A stretch of 64,000 nucleotides of DNA from Thaumasiovibrio sp047250365 (GCF_047250365.1 NZ_JBLBVL010000001.1:1-64000); one strand, 5' to 3'. Shown: positions 43,474-53,028, counted from the first letter of the stretch. The notes: generated by a model from the letters alone, not told the origin. Translations and numbers: made by a program.

Positions 43474-46242
43474 ATGTCATCAACGACTCAATATTACGTA
43501 GGCATCGACCTAGGTACCACAAACACCGTGGTCGCGTATAGCCACATCAATGATACAAATAAGCAAATTAACATCTTTCCTATCGATCAATTGATTGGCC
43601 CCGGAACGGTAGCACGACGCAATATTCTCCCCTCTTTCCGTTATCACCCTGCCGCTGGCGAAATCGCTGAAAGCGATCTCACCTTGCCTTGGCAACTTAA
43701 GCCTGTCGACGGTGACTTTTCCCATCAAATTGTTGGGGAGTGGGCCCGCGAACTCGGCAGCAAAGTGAGTGGACGCCAAGTGACCAGTGCCAAAAGCTGG
43801 CTTTCTCATCAAGGCGTCGATCGCAATGGTCCAATATTGCCTTGGGCCGGAGCGAGTGATGTAAACAAAATCTCTCCTGTTGTAGCAACAGCCAGTTACC
43901 TCAACCATATTCACCAATGCTGGAACTACCATCATGGTGAAACACCACTGGCACAACAACACGTTGTACTCACTGTCCCCGCCTCTTTTGATGAATCAGC
44001 ACGCCAGCTAACACTCGATGCCGCCAAACTGGCTGGACTAGCCAATGTTCGCTTGCTCGAAGAGCCGCAAGCGGCATGTTACGACTGGTATCAACGCCAC
44101 CAAGCCACTGCAAAAACAATCTTACATCATGCCCCTCTCATACTGATTTGTGATGTAGGCGGTGGCACAACGGACTTTAGTTTGATCGCTGCCTCTACAA
44201 CAAATGATGAATTAACCTTATCGCGTATCGGTATTGGCGAACACCTTATGCTTGGCGGCGACAATATCGATTTGACATTAGCTCATTATGCTGAACAACA
44301 AATTTCGCCAACAAAAAACATTAACGCAGCCAACTTAGCAAGGCTGATCCAACAAACAAGAAAGAGTAAAGAGCAGTTACTCGCCCTTAATGCCCCAGCA
44401 ACCAGCAAAATAACCTTACTTGGAAGAGGGTCTGGACTCATTGGTAACAGTCGCAGCATTGAGTTACAGCGTAACAAGGTGCAGTCACTGGTTCTTGATG
44501 GCTTTATGCCACAATGTGAATTACGCGCTATGCCACAAGCAACACGCGCTGCAGTGCAAACCTATGGCCTACCTTATGCCAGCAACCCCGCCATTAGTCA
44601 GCATATTGCCCATTTTATCGATCTGCACCAACCGTCCATCCATCAAGCGTTAGGGTTGGATGATACGACTGCAACCCAAATCCCAAGTGCTGTGTTATTT
44701 AATGGTGGCTTCTTTAATAGCGAACGACTAAAACAAGCAACAATTGACTGCATTGAACAGTGGAGCGATGCCGTTCTGACCGAACTCGACAACCCTCACC
44801 CGGATCTGGCGGTTGCTCGAGGCGCTGTCTGCTACAGTTTTGCCCGCCAAGGTCAGCTATTGAAAATTGCAGGGGGAGCCGCAAGAAGTTACTTTTTAGA
44901 AGTAAAAACCAATCAAGGCGCTAAACAAGCACTTGCTTTGCTGGCCAGAGGTAGCGAAGAGGGTCAAGAGTTTCACCTGACTGGGCGTCAGTTTGCGCTT
45001 TCACTTGGTCAACCGATCAAGTTTCAAATCATGACCAGCAACAAAGATCATCAATACCCAACCGGAAGTTTAACGGCCATTGATGACAGCTTTAACTATC
45101 TACCTCCGCTAATCGTTACCCTCGACGATGAAAAAGCAGCAAACTCGACACAGGGCTACCATGAAAAAGTCACCTTGGTCAGCCATTATGACGAGTTAGG
45201 TTTAGTTAAAGTTGAATGCGTTAGCACATCAAGACAAGCGCGTTGGCAGCTAGAGTTTGAAGTTCGTCAACAGAACATCGAAGAATATACAGAAGACGAA
45301 CAGAGCCCAGTCTATGATGCCGTTGATTTGATAAATCAAGCGTTTGGTAATACCCCTCCTAAAGATAATACGATAGCCAAAACGCTTCGCCCAAAGTTGG
45401 AGCAACAACTCGGCCAGCGAGAGCACTGGGACACGACGATACTGCGTGAGCTTGCGACACCGCTGCTCGCTGGAAAAAAACGCCGTCGGCGTTCCGAACA
45501 ACATGAAAGGGAATGGTTAAAGCTGACCGGACTTTGTTTGCGACCTGGGTTTGGAGCCCCTGCCGATGAGTGGCGTATGAGTGAGGTTTGGCCACTATAT
45601 CAACAAGGTATCCACTTTACATCGTCTCGAAACTGGGCAGATTGGTGGATCTTTTGGCGGCGTATCTGTGGGGGTTTAAATCGTGCACAACAACACACCA
45701 TTTTTAGCGACATTCAAAAGTACTTACAGCCAAATGCTAACCGCAATAAAAAGTTGCTCGCAGAGAAACAGGCAAAGGGCTACGAAGAGATGGTTCGTTT
45801 AGCGGCATGCTTAGAAAAAATCGACCTCGATAAAAAGATGTCGATGATCGAATGGTTGTTTAGCCATTTAGAAAAATCACAATACCAACAAGCCCATTGG
45901 TGGGCAGTTGGGCGCATCGCATCTCGGTATGCGCTATGTGGAGAAGCAGATAAACTGATGCCAGCAACGCATACCTCGTTTGTTCTGCAAGCGTTACTAG
46001 AAGAAGACTGGCGCAAAGAGCCCTATATCGCTTTTGCTGCAGTCATGATGAGCAGGAAAACCGGTGACAGAAATATTGATATAGATGAAGATTTGCGCAA
46101 GAAAATAGAGCATAAATTAGCCCAATCTAAATGCCCGAAACGCTGGCTGGACCTCGTCAACCAAGTGAAAAATCTTGAAAATAGCGAGTCTCAACGGTTG
46201 TTTGGCGATAGCTTGCCGACAGGGTTAACGCTCATTCATTAA
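43474..46242 (+). CDS. Hsp70-family protein, long form with DUF3731-like tail
   Basis: 922 residues. ATPase marks are YYVGIDLGTTNTVVAYS (residues 7-23), LLEEPQAACYDWYQRH, LICDVGGGTTDFSLIA and LGGDNIDLTLAHY. The C-terminal ~330 residues (after about 600) are an all-helical region with EHEREWLKLTGLCLRPGFGAPADEWRM, ADWWIFWRRICGGLNRAQQ and QQAHWWAVGRIASRYALCG, which I recall as DUF3731. Good ribosome-binding site (GGAG). Partner of the short Hsp70 protein; both, with DUF2760, recur together in gammaproteobacteria as far as I remember. Confidence 0.92.
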   Translation: MSSTTQYYVGIDLGTTNTVVAYSHINDTNKQINIFPIDQLIGPGTVARRNILPSFRYHPAAGEIAESDLTLPWQLKPVDGDFSHQIVGEWARELGSKVSGRQVTSAKSWLSHQGVDRNGPILPWAGASDVNKISPVVATASYLNHIHQCWNYHHGETPLAQQHVVLTVPASFDESARQLTLDAAKLAGLANVRLLEEPQAACYDWYQRHQATAKTILHHAPLILICDVGGGTTDFSLIAASTTNDELTLSRIGIGEHLMLGGDNIDLTLAHYAEQQISPTKNINAANLARLIQQTRKSKEQLLALNAPATSKITLLGRGSGLIGNSRSIELQRNKVQSLVLDGFMPQCELRAMPQATRAAVQTYGLPYASNPAISQHIAHFIDLHQPSIHQALGLDDTTATQIPSAVLFNGGFFNSERLKQATIDCIEQWSDAVLTELDNPHPDLAVARGAVCYSFARQGQLLKIAGGAARSYFLEVKTNQGAKQALALLARGSEEGQEFHLTGRQFALSLGQPIKFQIMTSNKDHQYPTGSLTAIDDSFNYLPPLIVTLDDEKAANSTQGYHEKVTLVSHYDELGLVKVECVSTSRQARWQLEFEVRQQNIEEYTEDEQSPVYDAVDLINQAFGNTPPKDNTIAKTLRPKLEQQLGQREHWDTTILRELATPLLAGKKRRRRSEQHEREWLKLTGLCLRPGFGAPADEWRMSEVWPLYQQGIHFTSSRNWADWWIFWRRICGGLNRAQQHTIFSDIQKYLQPNANRNKKLLAEKQAKGYEEMVRLAACLEKIDLDKKMSMIEWLFSHLEKSQYQQAHWWAVGRIASRYALCGEADKLMPATHTSFVLQALLEEDWRKEPYIAFAAVMMSRKTGDRNIDIDEDLRKKIEHKLAQSKCPKRWLDLVNQVKNLENSESQRLFGDSLPTGLTLIH

Positions 46243-46651
46243 TAGAGCGAACAAGCAAAAGTAATGCCCGGGATTAGATTTTATAATTTCAGGGCGTTAT
46301 TTGAGCAGTTATTCGCGTTATATCACATTTTTTTGCCCGTTACAGCATCGCTGCACAATTGTCGGAATAATGTAAAGTCAACCTCTCCCTCTCGCTGAGA
46401 TCCCACCTAATTTGCTGAAAACTAACCCGATAGATAACTCTGCCATTCCTTGCCTGTATACATTAATATAACATTGAACAAAACATGTGCAGAGTTGTTA
46501 GCGGATTGATCCTTGTATTTATAATATTTCCTGCTAACTTATCGGCTCGATTAGCGATAGGCACTGCACGGATTAGTTAATTTAATCCAACCACTATTAT
46601 TTATCTTTTTTGCAGCTGCCGAATATCGAACTTTAACTACAGGAATAGTAT
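46243..46651. other. Intergenic region before the symporter gene
   Basis: 409 bp. An AATGCCC...GGGCGTT hairpin at about 46263-46310 may end the Hsp70 transcript. A small hairpin lies at 46571-46589 (6-bp stem). No ORF, tRNA or recognisable riboswitch was found; in particular I do not see a tandem glycine aptamer, which precedes this kind of symporter in some Vibrio. Confidence 0.4.
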
Positions 46652-48103
46652 ATGGACGCTTTAAGCACTGCATTTGTCTCTGCGGTAAACATGCTGAACG
46701 GGATACTTTGGGGACACGCTCTGGTTTACCTTCTTGTTGGGACTGGGATCTATTTCACCGCTCGCCTTGGTTTTATCCAAGTTCGCCAGTTTGGCCATGC
46801 GGTTCACGTATTGAAAAACGGCAAAGACGCAGGCACAGGAATTAGCTCGTGGCAAGTCTTTTGCACCTCTATGGCGGCACGCGTTGGCACCGGTAACATG
46901 GCGGGCGTAGCAGTCGCGATTACTGCTGGCGGCCCTGGTGCTATCTTCTGGATGTGGGCCATTGCAATGCTAGGCATGGCAACAGCATTTGTTGAATCAA
47001 CACTTGCGCAAGTTTATAAAGTACAAGACAGCGAAGGTCAGTACCGAGGCGGCCCTGCATATTACATGGAGAAAGGCCTAGGTATGCGCTGGATGGGTTC
47101 ATTGTTCTCTGTCTGCCTCATTGTTGCCTTTGGCCTTGTTTTCAACGCTGTGCAAGCAAACACAATTACCGATGCCTTAAGCCACTCATTTGGCGCTAAC
47201 AAAGCAGTTCTTGGTGTTGTACTCGTTGCGGCTTCTGCCTTCTTTATCATGGGTGGCATTAAGAAGATTGCCCAAGCTTCTGCAAAAATTGTCCCTACAA
47301 TGGCGATGATCTACCTTGCTATGGCCTTCGTTGTTGTATTGATGAACATCAGTGCCCTTCCAGCAGCACTAGCACTGATTGTGAACAGTGCATTTGGTTG
47401 GACTGAAGCCGCCGCTGGTGGTGTAGGCTTTACTGTCGCGCAAGCAATGCGCAGTGGTATCGCTCGTGGTCTATTTTCAAACGAAGCAGGTATGGGTTCA
47501 GCGGCAAACATAGCAGCTTCTGCAACACCAACACCGAACCACCCAGCTTCTCAAGGCTTTGTGCAAATGCTCGGTGTTTTTGTTGATACCATCGTCATTT
47601 GTACGGCATCTGCAGCTATCGTGATGCTATCTGGCGTACTTGACTCAGAAAGCAGTGCACAAGGCATCGCACTAATTCAACAAGCATTAACCAATGAGCT
47701 TGGTGGATGGACTGCGTATTTCATGTCTTTTGCTATTATTCTATTCTGCTTTAGCTCTATCATTGCGAACTACAGCTATGCAGAAACCAACATCATGTTC
47801 CTTAACGGCAACAATAACCGCGGCCTATTTGCTTTCCGTCTTGCGGTACTCGCCATGGTTATGTTTGGCTCTGTTGCCTCACTACCGTTAGTTTGGGATC
47901 TTGCTGATGTATCTATGGGTATGATGGCAATGGTAAATATTGTTGCTATGGTTATGCTATCTGGTCTGGCTATCCGCGTTATCAAAGATTATGAGACGCA
48001 GCAAAAGGCGGGTAAAGTACCAAGCTTCGACCCAAGTAAATTCCCAGAGCTAAATGACCTAGAAGGTGAAGCTTGGGATGGTGAACTGGTTAAAAACACC
48101 TAA
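46652..48103 (+). CDS. Alanine/glycine:cation symporter, AGCS family
   Basis: 483 residues with about eleven membrane segments. The AGCS marks are TGIYFTARLGFIQVRQFGHAV, the GTGNMAGVAVAITAGGPGAIFWMW region and SGIARGLFSNEAGMGSAANIAASA. It imports alanine or glycine with Na+ (or H+). AGGA ribosome-binding site. Transcribed alone with a strong terminator. Confidence 0.95.
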   Translation: MDALSTAFVSAVNMLNGILWGHALVYLLVGTGIYFTARLGFIQVRQFGHAVHVLKNGKDAGTGISSWQVFCTSMAARVGTGNMAGVAVAITAGGPGAIFWMWAIAMLGMATAFVESTLAQVYKVQDSEGQYRGGPAYYMEKGLGMRWMGSLFSVCLIVAFGLVFNAVQANTITDALSHSFGANKAVLGVVLVAASAFFIMGGIKKIAQASAKIVPTMAMIYLAMAFVVVLMNISALPAALALIVNSAFGWTEAAAGGVGFTVAQAMRSGIARGLFSNEAGMGSAANIAASATPTPNHPASQGFVQMLGVFVDTIVICTASAAIVMLSGVLDSESSAQGIALIQQALTNELGGWTAYFMSFAIILFCFSSIIANYSYAETNIMFLNGNNNRGLFAFRLAVLAMVMFGSVASLPLVWDLADVSMGMMAMVNIVAMVMLSGLAIRVIKDYETQQKAGKVPSFDPSKFPELNDLEGEAWDGELVKNT

Positions 48104-48121
48104 CAGCAAAATTAGATAAGT

Positions 48122-48148
48122 AAACACCGGGCTTAATGCCCGGTGTTT
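48122..48148 (+). terminator. Terminator of the symporter gene
   Basis: An 11-bp stem (48122-48132 with 48138-48148) with a 5-nt loop and T-run. Confidence 0.9.
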
Positions 48149-48346
48149 TTACATTAAGACCCAAGTACACAATACCATTGCCCCTCGGCATGGCCCCAAA
48201 AACCATGACATAATGATTAAATGCCCAACAGGTGAAGCAATGATCTCCACTTAAGTCAGTAAATATCGACCGAAACGACATTTTACGTTTATTCATTGGC
48301 AACTATTCGTTATCTTATGCATGTCCGAATTACACGTGGTTATGAA

Positions 48347-49417
48347 ATGCCCATTAAAACCGATGAACTAAGAACGCAGGCTATTAAACAATTACCTAGT
48401 CCTGCAACACTCATTCAGCAATTGCCGCTTGATGACGAAACGGCTCAATTTATCCAGCAACGTCGTCAGGCTATCGAAGCAATTATATCTGGTGAGGACT
48501 CTCGCCTTCTCGTCATTGTCGGCCCTTGCTCTGTGCACGATACAGACGCTGCGATGGATTACGCCACACGCTTAGCAGCACTTCAAACTCAGTATGAAGA
48601 TTCGCTCTTAATTGTTATGCGTACCTACTTCGAAAAACCACGTACCGTTGTAGGCTGGAAAGGCCTGATCTCTGATCCTCTGCTTGATAGTAGCTTCGAT
48701 ATTGAAGCCGGCTTACACAAAGCACGCGAGCTGTTACTCAACGTTAATAAAATGGGGTTGGCAACCGCGACTGAGTTCCTCGACATGGTGACAGGACAAT
48801 ATATTGCCGACCTCATCAGTTGGGGCGCAATTGGCGCGCGGACCACGGAAAGTCAAATTCACCGCGAAATGGCCTCTGCCCTCTCCTGCCCGGTTGGCTT
48901 TAAAAACGGCACCGACGGCAACGTACAAATTGCTATCGACGCCATTCGTTCCGCTCGTGCACCACATATTTTCAGCTCCCCTGACAAACAAGGCAACATG
49001 ACGGTCTACCAAACCAGTGGTAACCCTTATGGCCATATTATTTTGCGCGGCGGGAAAACACCGAATTTCGATGCCGACTCTATCGCGCAATGCTGCAATG
49101 CCCTAAGTTCATTTTCATTGCCACAGCGACTTGTTGTTGATTTCAGCCACGGCAATTGCCTAAAAGAGCATAAACGTCAACTCGACGTCTGCGACAGTAT
49201 TTGTGAACAGTTAGCGCAAGGTTCAACAAGCATTGCTGGTATTATGGCAGAAAGCTTTCTAGTCGAGGGGAATCAACCTATTGCCCCGAAACCAACGCTG
49301 ACTTACGGGCAATCAATTACCGATGCATGCTTGAGCTGGGAAGATAGCGCTGAGCTGCTAGAGCGCCTTGCAATGGCAAGTACTGCTCGAATGAACACCC
49401 TTTTAAATCAAAAATAA
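48347..49417 (+). CDS. aroH: DAHP synthase, AroH type
   Basis: 356 residues. It condenses PEP with erythrose 4-phosphate in the first step of aromatic synthesis. Class I markers are GPCSVHD, MRTYFEKPRTVVGWKGLISDP, SWGAIGARTTESQIHREMASALSCPVGFKNGTDG and VDFSHGNCLKEH. Details such as ATATEFLDMVTGQYIADL and SPDKQGNMTVYQTSGNPYGHI are closer to E. coli AroH (Trp-sensitive) than to AroG or AroF, by memory. Start at 48347 gives the family N-terminus; the frame is open to 48296. yajQ follows after 15 bp, probably co-transcribed. No trp leader peptide was noticed. Confidence 0.92.
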   Translation: MPIKTDELRTQAIKQLPSPATLIQQLPLDDETAQFIQQRRQAIEAIISGEDSRLLVIVGPCSVHDTDAAMDYATRLAALQTQYEDSLLIVMRTYFEKPRTVVGWKGLISDPLLDSSFDIEAGLHKARELLLNVNKMGLATATEFLDMVTGQYIADLISWGAIGARTTESQIHREMASALSCPVGFKNGTDGNVQIAIDAIRSARAPHIFSSPDKQGNMTVYQTSGNPYGHIILRGGKTPNFDADSIAQCCNALSSFSLPQRLVVDFSHGNCLKEHKRQLDVCDSICEQLAQGSTSIAGIMAESFLVEGNQPIAPKPTLTYGQSITDACLSWEDSAELLERLAMASTARMNTLLNQK

Positions 49418-49432
49418 CAAGAGGAACACACA

Positions 49433-49915
49433 ATGCCTTCGTTTGACATTGTATCTGAAGTCGATACCGTTGAATTGCGTAACGCAGTGCAGAACGCAGC
49501 CCGCGAACTCACTACTCGATTTGACTTTCGCAATGTAGAAGCTGAAATTGCCCTCGAAAAAGACGTGGTGAAGCTTCGTGCAGAGTCTGATTTTCAAGTC
49601 GGTCAACTCGCCGATATTCTGAGAAGCAACTTAGCGAAGCGTAACGTCGATGCACGTGCGATGGAGACAAAAGACATTGTCCATTCTGGAAAAACATTTA
49701 ACCAAGATGTTGTCTTCAAACAAGGCATTGAAAGCCTCGTGGCCAAGAAAGTAGTTAAACTGATCAAAGACAAAAAATTGAAAGTCCAAGCTGCGATTCA
49801 AGGTGAAAAAGTACGCGTAACAGGCAAAAAACGCGACGATCTTCAGTCGGTTATGGCAGTAATTCGTGAAGCTGACTTCGAACAACCTTTCCAGTTCGAG
49901 AACTTTCGCGATTAA
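49433..49915 (+). CDS. yajQ: YajQ-family nucleotide-binding protein
   Basis: 160 residues (family about 163). The start MPSFDIVSEVD and the sequence NAVQNAARELTTRFDFRN, KRNVDARAME and GEKVRVTGKKRDDLQSVMAVIR are typical of YajQ. Some family members bind c-di-GMP and act as effectors, a link to the many GGDEF genes here. AGAGGA ribosome-binding site, 15 bp after aroH. Confidence 0.96.
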   Translation: MPSFDIVSEVDTVELRNAVQNAARELTTRFDFRNVEAEIALEKDVVKLRAESDFQVGQLADILRSNLAKRNVDARAMETKDIVHSGKTFNQDVVFKQGIESLVAKKVVKLIKDKKLKVQAAIQGEKVRVTGKKRDDLQSVMAVIREADFEQPFQFENFRD

Positions 49916-49936
49916 TTATCACCCGCGCATGGTTAT

Positions 49937-49975
49937 GGCAGCGATTTCCTCTTTGGTAGGTTATGCTGCCTTTTA
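49937..49975 (+). terminator. Terminator after yajQ
   Basis: A 6-bp GC stem (49937-49942 with 49965-49970) with a long loop and TTTT after it. Moderate strength. Confidence 0.55.
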
Positions 49976-50027
49976 CATTGCAAGCGGTGGAGGTTTGAGC
50001 ATTCGATTCCAATATCCATAAAAGATA

Positions 50028-50057
50028 TTGACATCTAACCTACTGATTTAATATAGT
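50028..50057 (+). promoter_or_regulatory. Sigma-70 promoter of tRNA-Pro
   Basis: TTGACA at 50028-50033 and TATAGT at 50052-50057 are separated by 18 bases. Transcription would start at about 50064, just before the inverted repeat that surrounds the tRNA. Confidence 0.7.
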
Positions 50058-50064
50058 CTTTTAT

Positions 50065-50164
50065 AAGAGCTAATTGGCGGGGTATAGCGCAGTTTGGTAG
50101 CGCACTTCGCTGGGGGTGAAGTGGTCGCAGGTTCAAATCCTGCTACTCCGACCAATTAGCTCTT
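50065..50164 (+). repeat. Inverted repeat enclosing tRNA-Pro, with T-run
   Basis: A perfect 13-bp inverted repeat, 50065-50077 and 50152-50164, flanks the tRNA body; the right arm begins at the CCA end and runs into nine T. In the primary transcript the leader and trailer can extend the acceptor stem and form the terminator stem together. Confidence 0.8.
50078..50154 (+). tRNA. tRNA-Pro (anticodon GGG)
   Basis: A 77-base cloverleaf: acceptor stem 50078-50084 with 50144-50150, D-stem GCGC/GCGC, anticodon stem with loop CTGGGGG (anticodon GGG), T-arm GCAGG-TTCAAAT-CCTGC, discriminator A and encoded CCA. It reads CCC and, by wobble, CCU. Confidence 0.96.
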
Positions 50165-50437
50165 TTTTTTTGTCTGTTATCTCTCCAAACACCCACACTT
50201 ATTTATCTCCCTCTATTTATTTCTTTTGATTACACAACGTGACTCACATCTCATCACAGGTGTAAATGAAGCAAGATCACACAACTGTTGTCGGTATCAC
50301 ACCCGAACTATTCATTTTGCTGAATAACATTCTAGACATCTATTTCTTAACCGCCACAATATTAAAAGTAGCGCTCAAATAAATATTGAGAATCAACACG
50401 TTTCTACTCTACATAACAGAAAGAAGAGTCAAGGATT

Positions 50438-52366
50438 ATGACGTTAAACAGGCAGATTTTTACATGGGCATCTGGGCTATTATTTCTTCTCACAGTGATT
50501 GCTCTGGGAAGCAGCTTGTATCAAGTAAGGTTGTCCTTTATCACCCAACAGCAAGAACGTACTGTAGATACGGCTAAACAAGTTAGCTTTGCTCTGCAAT
50601 CAGCACTCAGTGCTAAAGACATTGCAGCTGCAGAAACAACCTTAAACGCCATTTTTGATAACGGCTATTACAATGAAATCGCACTCCGCCTGCTTTGGAA
50701 TGGGGAAATAATTACTCTCACCTACCAAGCCCAAGAGATATCGACACCGTTATGGTTAAGCTCCTTACCTCTCTTTAACGACTTTACTTATACTGAAACA
50801 ATTACCAGTGGCTGGGTGCAGCTTGGTCAAATTACCCTCGTTGCCGATGCACAACCTTACTACAACTTGTTTTGGCAAAAGGTCATTAAATTTAGCGTCC
50901 TGCATTTGGCGCTCTTATTTATTTTCGCCATTATTCTCTTCTTAACGTTACGTCAAAAATTCAAACCTCTGCGCTATTTAGCAGAGCAAGCTAACAATCT
51001 TCTTCATAATAAACAAAGCAATGAAATTAAACGGCCTAAACAAGAAGAGCTAATAACCATTAGCCACACGTTAAATCACCTTGTTAAACAATTAAAACAG
51101 CACTTCGAGACTCAGGTAAAAGAGGCAGATAAATTAAGGGTACGCGCTTATCAAGATCAGATATCAGGGTTAGGAAACCGAAGCTTTCTCATTAGCCAAC
51201 TTGAATCATGGTCAAACAGTGATGAAAGCGGTGGCTTTGCGCTGCTTTGCGCTGATTTGATCGAAGAAGCTTATCACGATAAAGGGTATGAAGAAGGTGA
51301 CAAGCTGGTCGTCGCCCTCGCGGAACGGCTGCATAAACTAGCTGGTGCAGACTACATTACCGCACGCTTGTCACAAAAAGAGTTTGCTATAGTAGCACCA
51401 AATATCAGCAGCGAAGAGCTCAACTTTCTTGGCAAATCGATGCTGCATGCCATTATCGCCATTCAAGACAGCCCGCTCTCCGCTACGCCTCCCCCCGGCG
51501 CTGTCGGTCTAGTGTTTAAATCTCAGCCAAAAACGGCCAGTACCTTATTAGCAGAAGCTGACAACGCGCTCGCAATCGCTCGTCAAACCCCACTCGAGCC
51601 GATAACGCTGTTAAGCCATCACGACGCCATGAATAGCTTAAGCAAACATGAATGGCACAATTTGATTGATGAGGCAATTAATCAACAACTGTTCATGTTT
51701 AAACTACAAAAAGCCTGCAATCGACTCGGCGAACCCATGCACTTTGAGGTTTTTACATCGATTAATAAGTGGAACAAAACCTACACCGCTAAACAGTTTC
51801 TCGGGTCAGTTGAACAGCTTAAAATTGGGCCAAGATTGGATTCCCATATCATTGAATCAGTGATATCGCAGCTAAACTATGACCCAACATTGGGTCCTGT
51901 CGCAATCAATCTCACTGTCAGCAGCATTTGTGATACCGCCTTCATGCATTGGCTTGCGAAGACAATGCGCGAACATAATGCGCTAAAGGAACGATTGCTG
52001 TTTGAACTGCCCGAAGTGGTATTTGTGAAACATGCGCCAAGTGCGTTCCTGCTTTGCGATATTATTCATCAGAACCATTTTCAGTTTGGTATTGATAATT
52101 ATGGTCGTCATTTTAGTTCGCTCGATTATCTGAATAAATTACGTCCAAGCTACGTTAAACTCGACTTTGCATACACCTCTGAACTAGACAATGAGAAGCG
52201 CAGTGATGTATTAGCCTCGGTATCTCGCACAGCTATGCAGCTCAATATCACGACTATCGCCACCCATGTTGAAACAGAAAGGCAGCTAGAAAAATTGTCT
52301 GACCTATTTATTAACGGTTTTCAAGGGTATGTATTTGATCATCCAGAAGCAGCGAAAACCGCCTAA
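50438..52366 (+). CDS. LapD-like degenerate GGDEF/EAL receptor
   Basis: 642 residues. The N-terminus has a transmembrane segment (about 10-28), a periplasmic LapD/MoxY-type domain (up to about 148, with NAIFDNGYYNEI and SGWVQLGQITLVADAQPYY), a second transmembrane segment (about 152-172), a HAMP linker, then GGDEF and EAL domains. The GGDEF site is RLSQKEF and the EAL position reads EVFTS, so neither cyclase nor phosphodiesterase activity is expected. It is probably a c-di-GMP receptor. No lapG or large adhesin gene is adjacent. CsrD has a similar degenerate layout but a different sensor. Confidence 0.85.
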   Translation: MTLNRQIFTWASGLLFLLTVIALGSSLYQVRLSFITQQQERTVDTAKQVSFALQSALSAKDIAAAETTLNAIFDNGYYNEIALRLLWNGEIITLTYQAQEISTPLWLSSLPLFNDFTYTETITSGWVQLGQITLVADAQPYYNLFWQKVIKFSVLHLALLFIFAIILFLTLRQKFKPLRYLAEQANNLLHNKQSNEIKRPKQEELITISHTLNHLVKQLKQHFETQVKEADKLRVRAYQDQISGLGNRSFLISQLESWSNSDESGGFALLCADLIEEAYHDKGYEEGDKLVVALAERLHKLAGADYITARLSQKEFAIVAPNISSEELNFLGKSMLHAIIAIQDSPLSATPPPGAVGLVFKSQPKTASTLLAEADNALAIARQTPLEPITLLSHHDAMNSLSKHEWHNLIDEAINQQLFMFKLQKACNRLGEPMHFEVFTSINKWNKTYTAKQFLGSVEQLKIGPRLDSHIIESVISQLNYDPTLGPVAINLTVSSICDTAFMHWLAKTMREHNALKERLLFELPEVVFVKHAPSAFLLCDIIHQNHFQFGIDNYGRHFSSLDYLNKLRPSYVKLDFAYTSELDNEKRSDVLASVSRTAMQLNITTIATHVETERQLEKLSDLFINGFQGYVFDHPEAAKTA

Positions 52367-52451
52367 TGGGAAATCTCATTCTATGCAAATACACTTTATA
52401 TCTCGCCAATAACAGTATGTTATTGATAGGATGATGAATCATAGAGAGTAA

Positions 52452-52485
52452 CTTGCATGTGGCGACGAGGTAGTCGCCACACAAG
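52452..52485. other. Strong hairpin before the DUF2301 gene
   Basis: A 9-bp perfect stem (52458-52466 with 52473-52481) extends by 4 bp across a CA bulge (52452-52455 with 52482-52485). A smaller 8-bp hairpin lies at 52407-52425. No T-run; they may terminate the LapD-like transcript or structure the 5' leader of the next gene. Confidence 0.55.
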
Positions 52486-52518
52486 CTGACCGACGTAAAA
52501 TACAGATAAGGAATCAAA

Positions 52519-53028
52519 ATGGCTGATCCACATATTGAATCGCCAATGGACCCATTGGATCACCTTACGGTTATCATATACCGCTTAGGTTTTACGCTGG
52601 CGTTCCCAGTGATTGCCTTTCTGCCTTGGAACCTAACTTTTCCGGTTGAGAGCCTTGTCTTCTTATGTGCTGCGATGTGTGCGTCGTCACTGCATATCTA
52701 TATGAAGCCCTTTCGGCTATTGCTCCAATTCGCCACATGGATAGGTTTACTGTGCTTTGTATTTGGATTTCCTATGATAGGCATGGGCGGTGCTTTTATT
52801 ACTTTGGGTGGGCTCTGCTTTAAAGAATATTTCTGCTTCAAAATTCCGGGATTGCCACTACAGCCTCTGATTCTGGCTGCGCTGTGGTTCTGTATGGTGT
52901 TTGATGTCGATATCGCGGCAAAAGTGCTAGCCGCAATATCAGCGTCTCTTTTTTTGGTAACGAGCATCTACAAATGGAGAATGCCAAGACACTTCGATAT
53001 TGGTGATAAATCAAAGTATGACGTCTAA
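52519..53028 (+). CDS. DUF2301-family integral membrane protein
   Basis: 169 residues with about five hydrophobic segments. The family sequence ITLGGLCFKEYFCFKIPGLPLQPLILAALWF is distinctive and matches DUF2301 as I remember it. The N-terminus is short and acidic (MADPHIESPMDPLDHLTV). Ribosome-binding site AAGGA. Function unknown. Confidence 0.82.
   Translation: MADPHIESPMDPLDHLTVIIYRLGFTLAFPVIAFLPWNLTFPVESLVFLCAAMCASSLHIYMKPFRLLLQFATWIGLLCFVFGFPMIGMGGAFITLGGLCFKEYFCFKIPGLPLQPLILAALWFCMVFDVDIAAKVLAAISASLFLVTSIYKWRMPRHFDIGDKSKYDV

Noticed and set aside
46243..46651. Glycine riboswitch before the alanine/glycine symporter
   Set aside because: I could not find the conserved aptamer cores or the tandem arrangement in the 409 bp.
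48104..48346. Trp leader peptide or Trp operator before aroH
   Set aside because: No short ORF rich in Trp codons and no convincing operator palindrome was seen.
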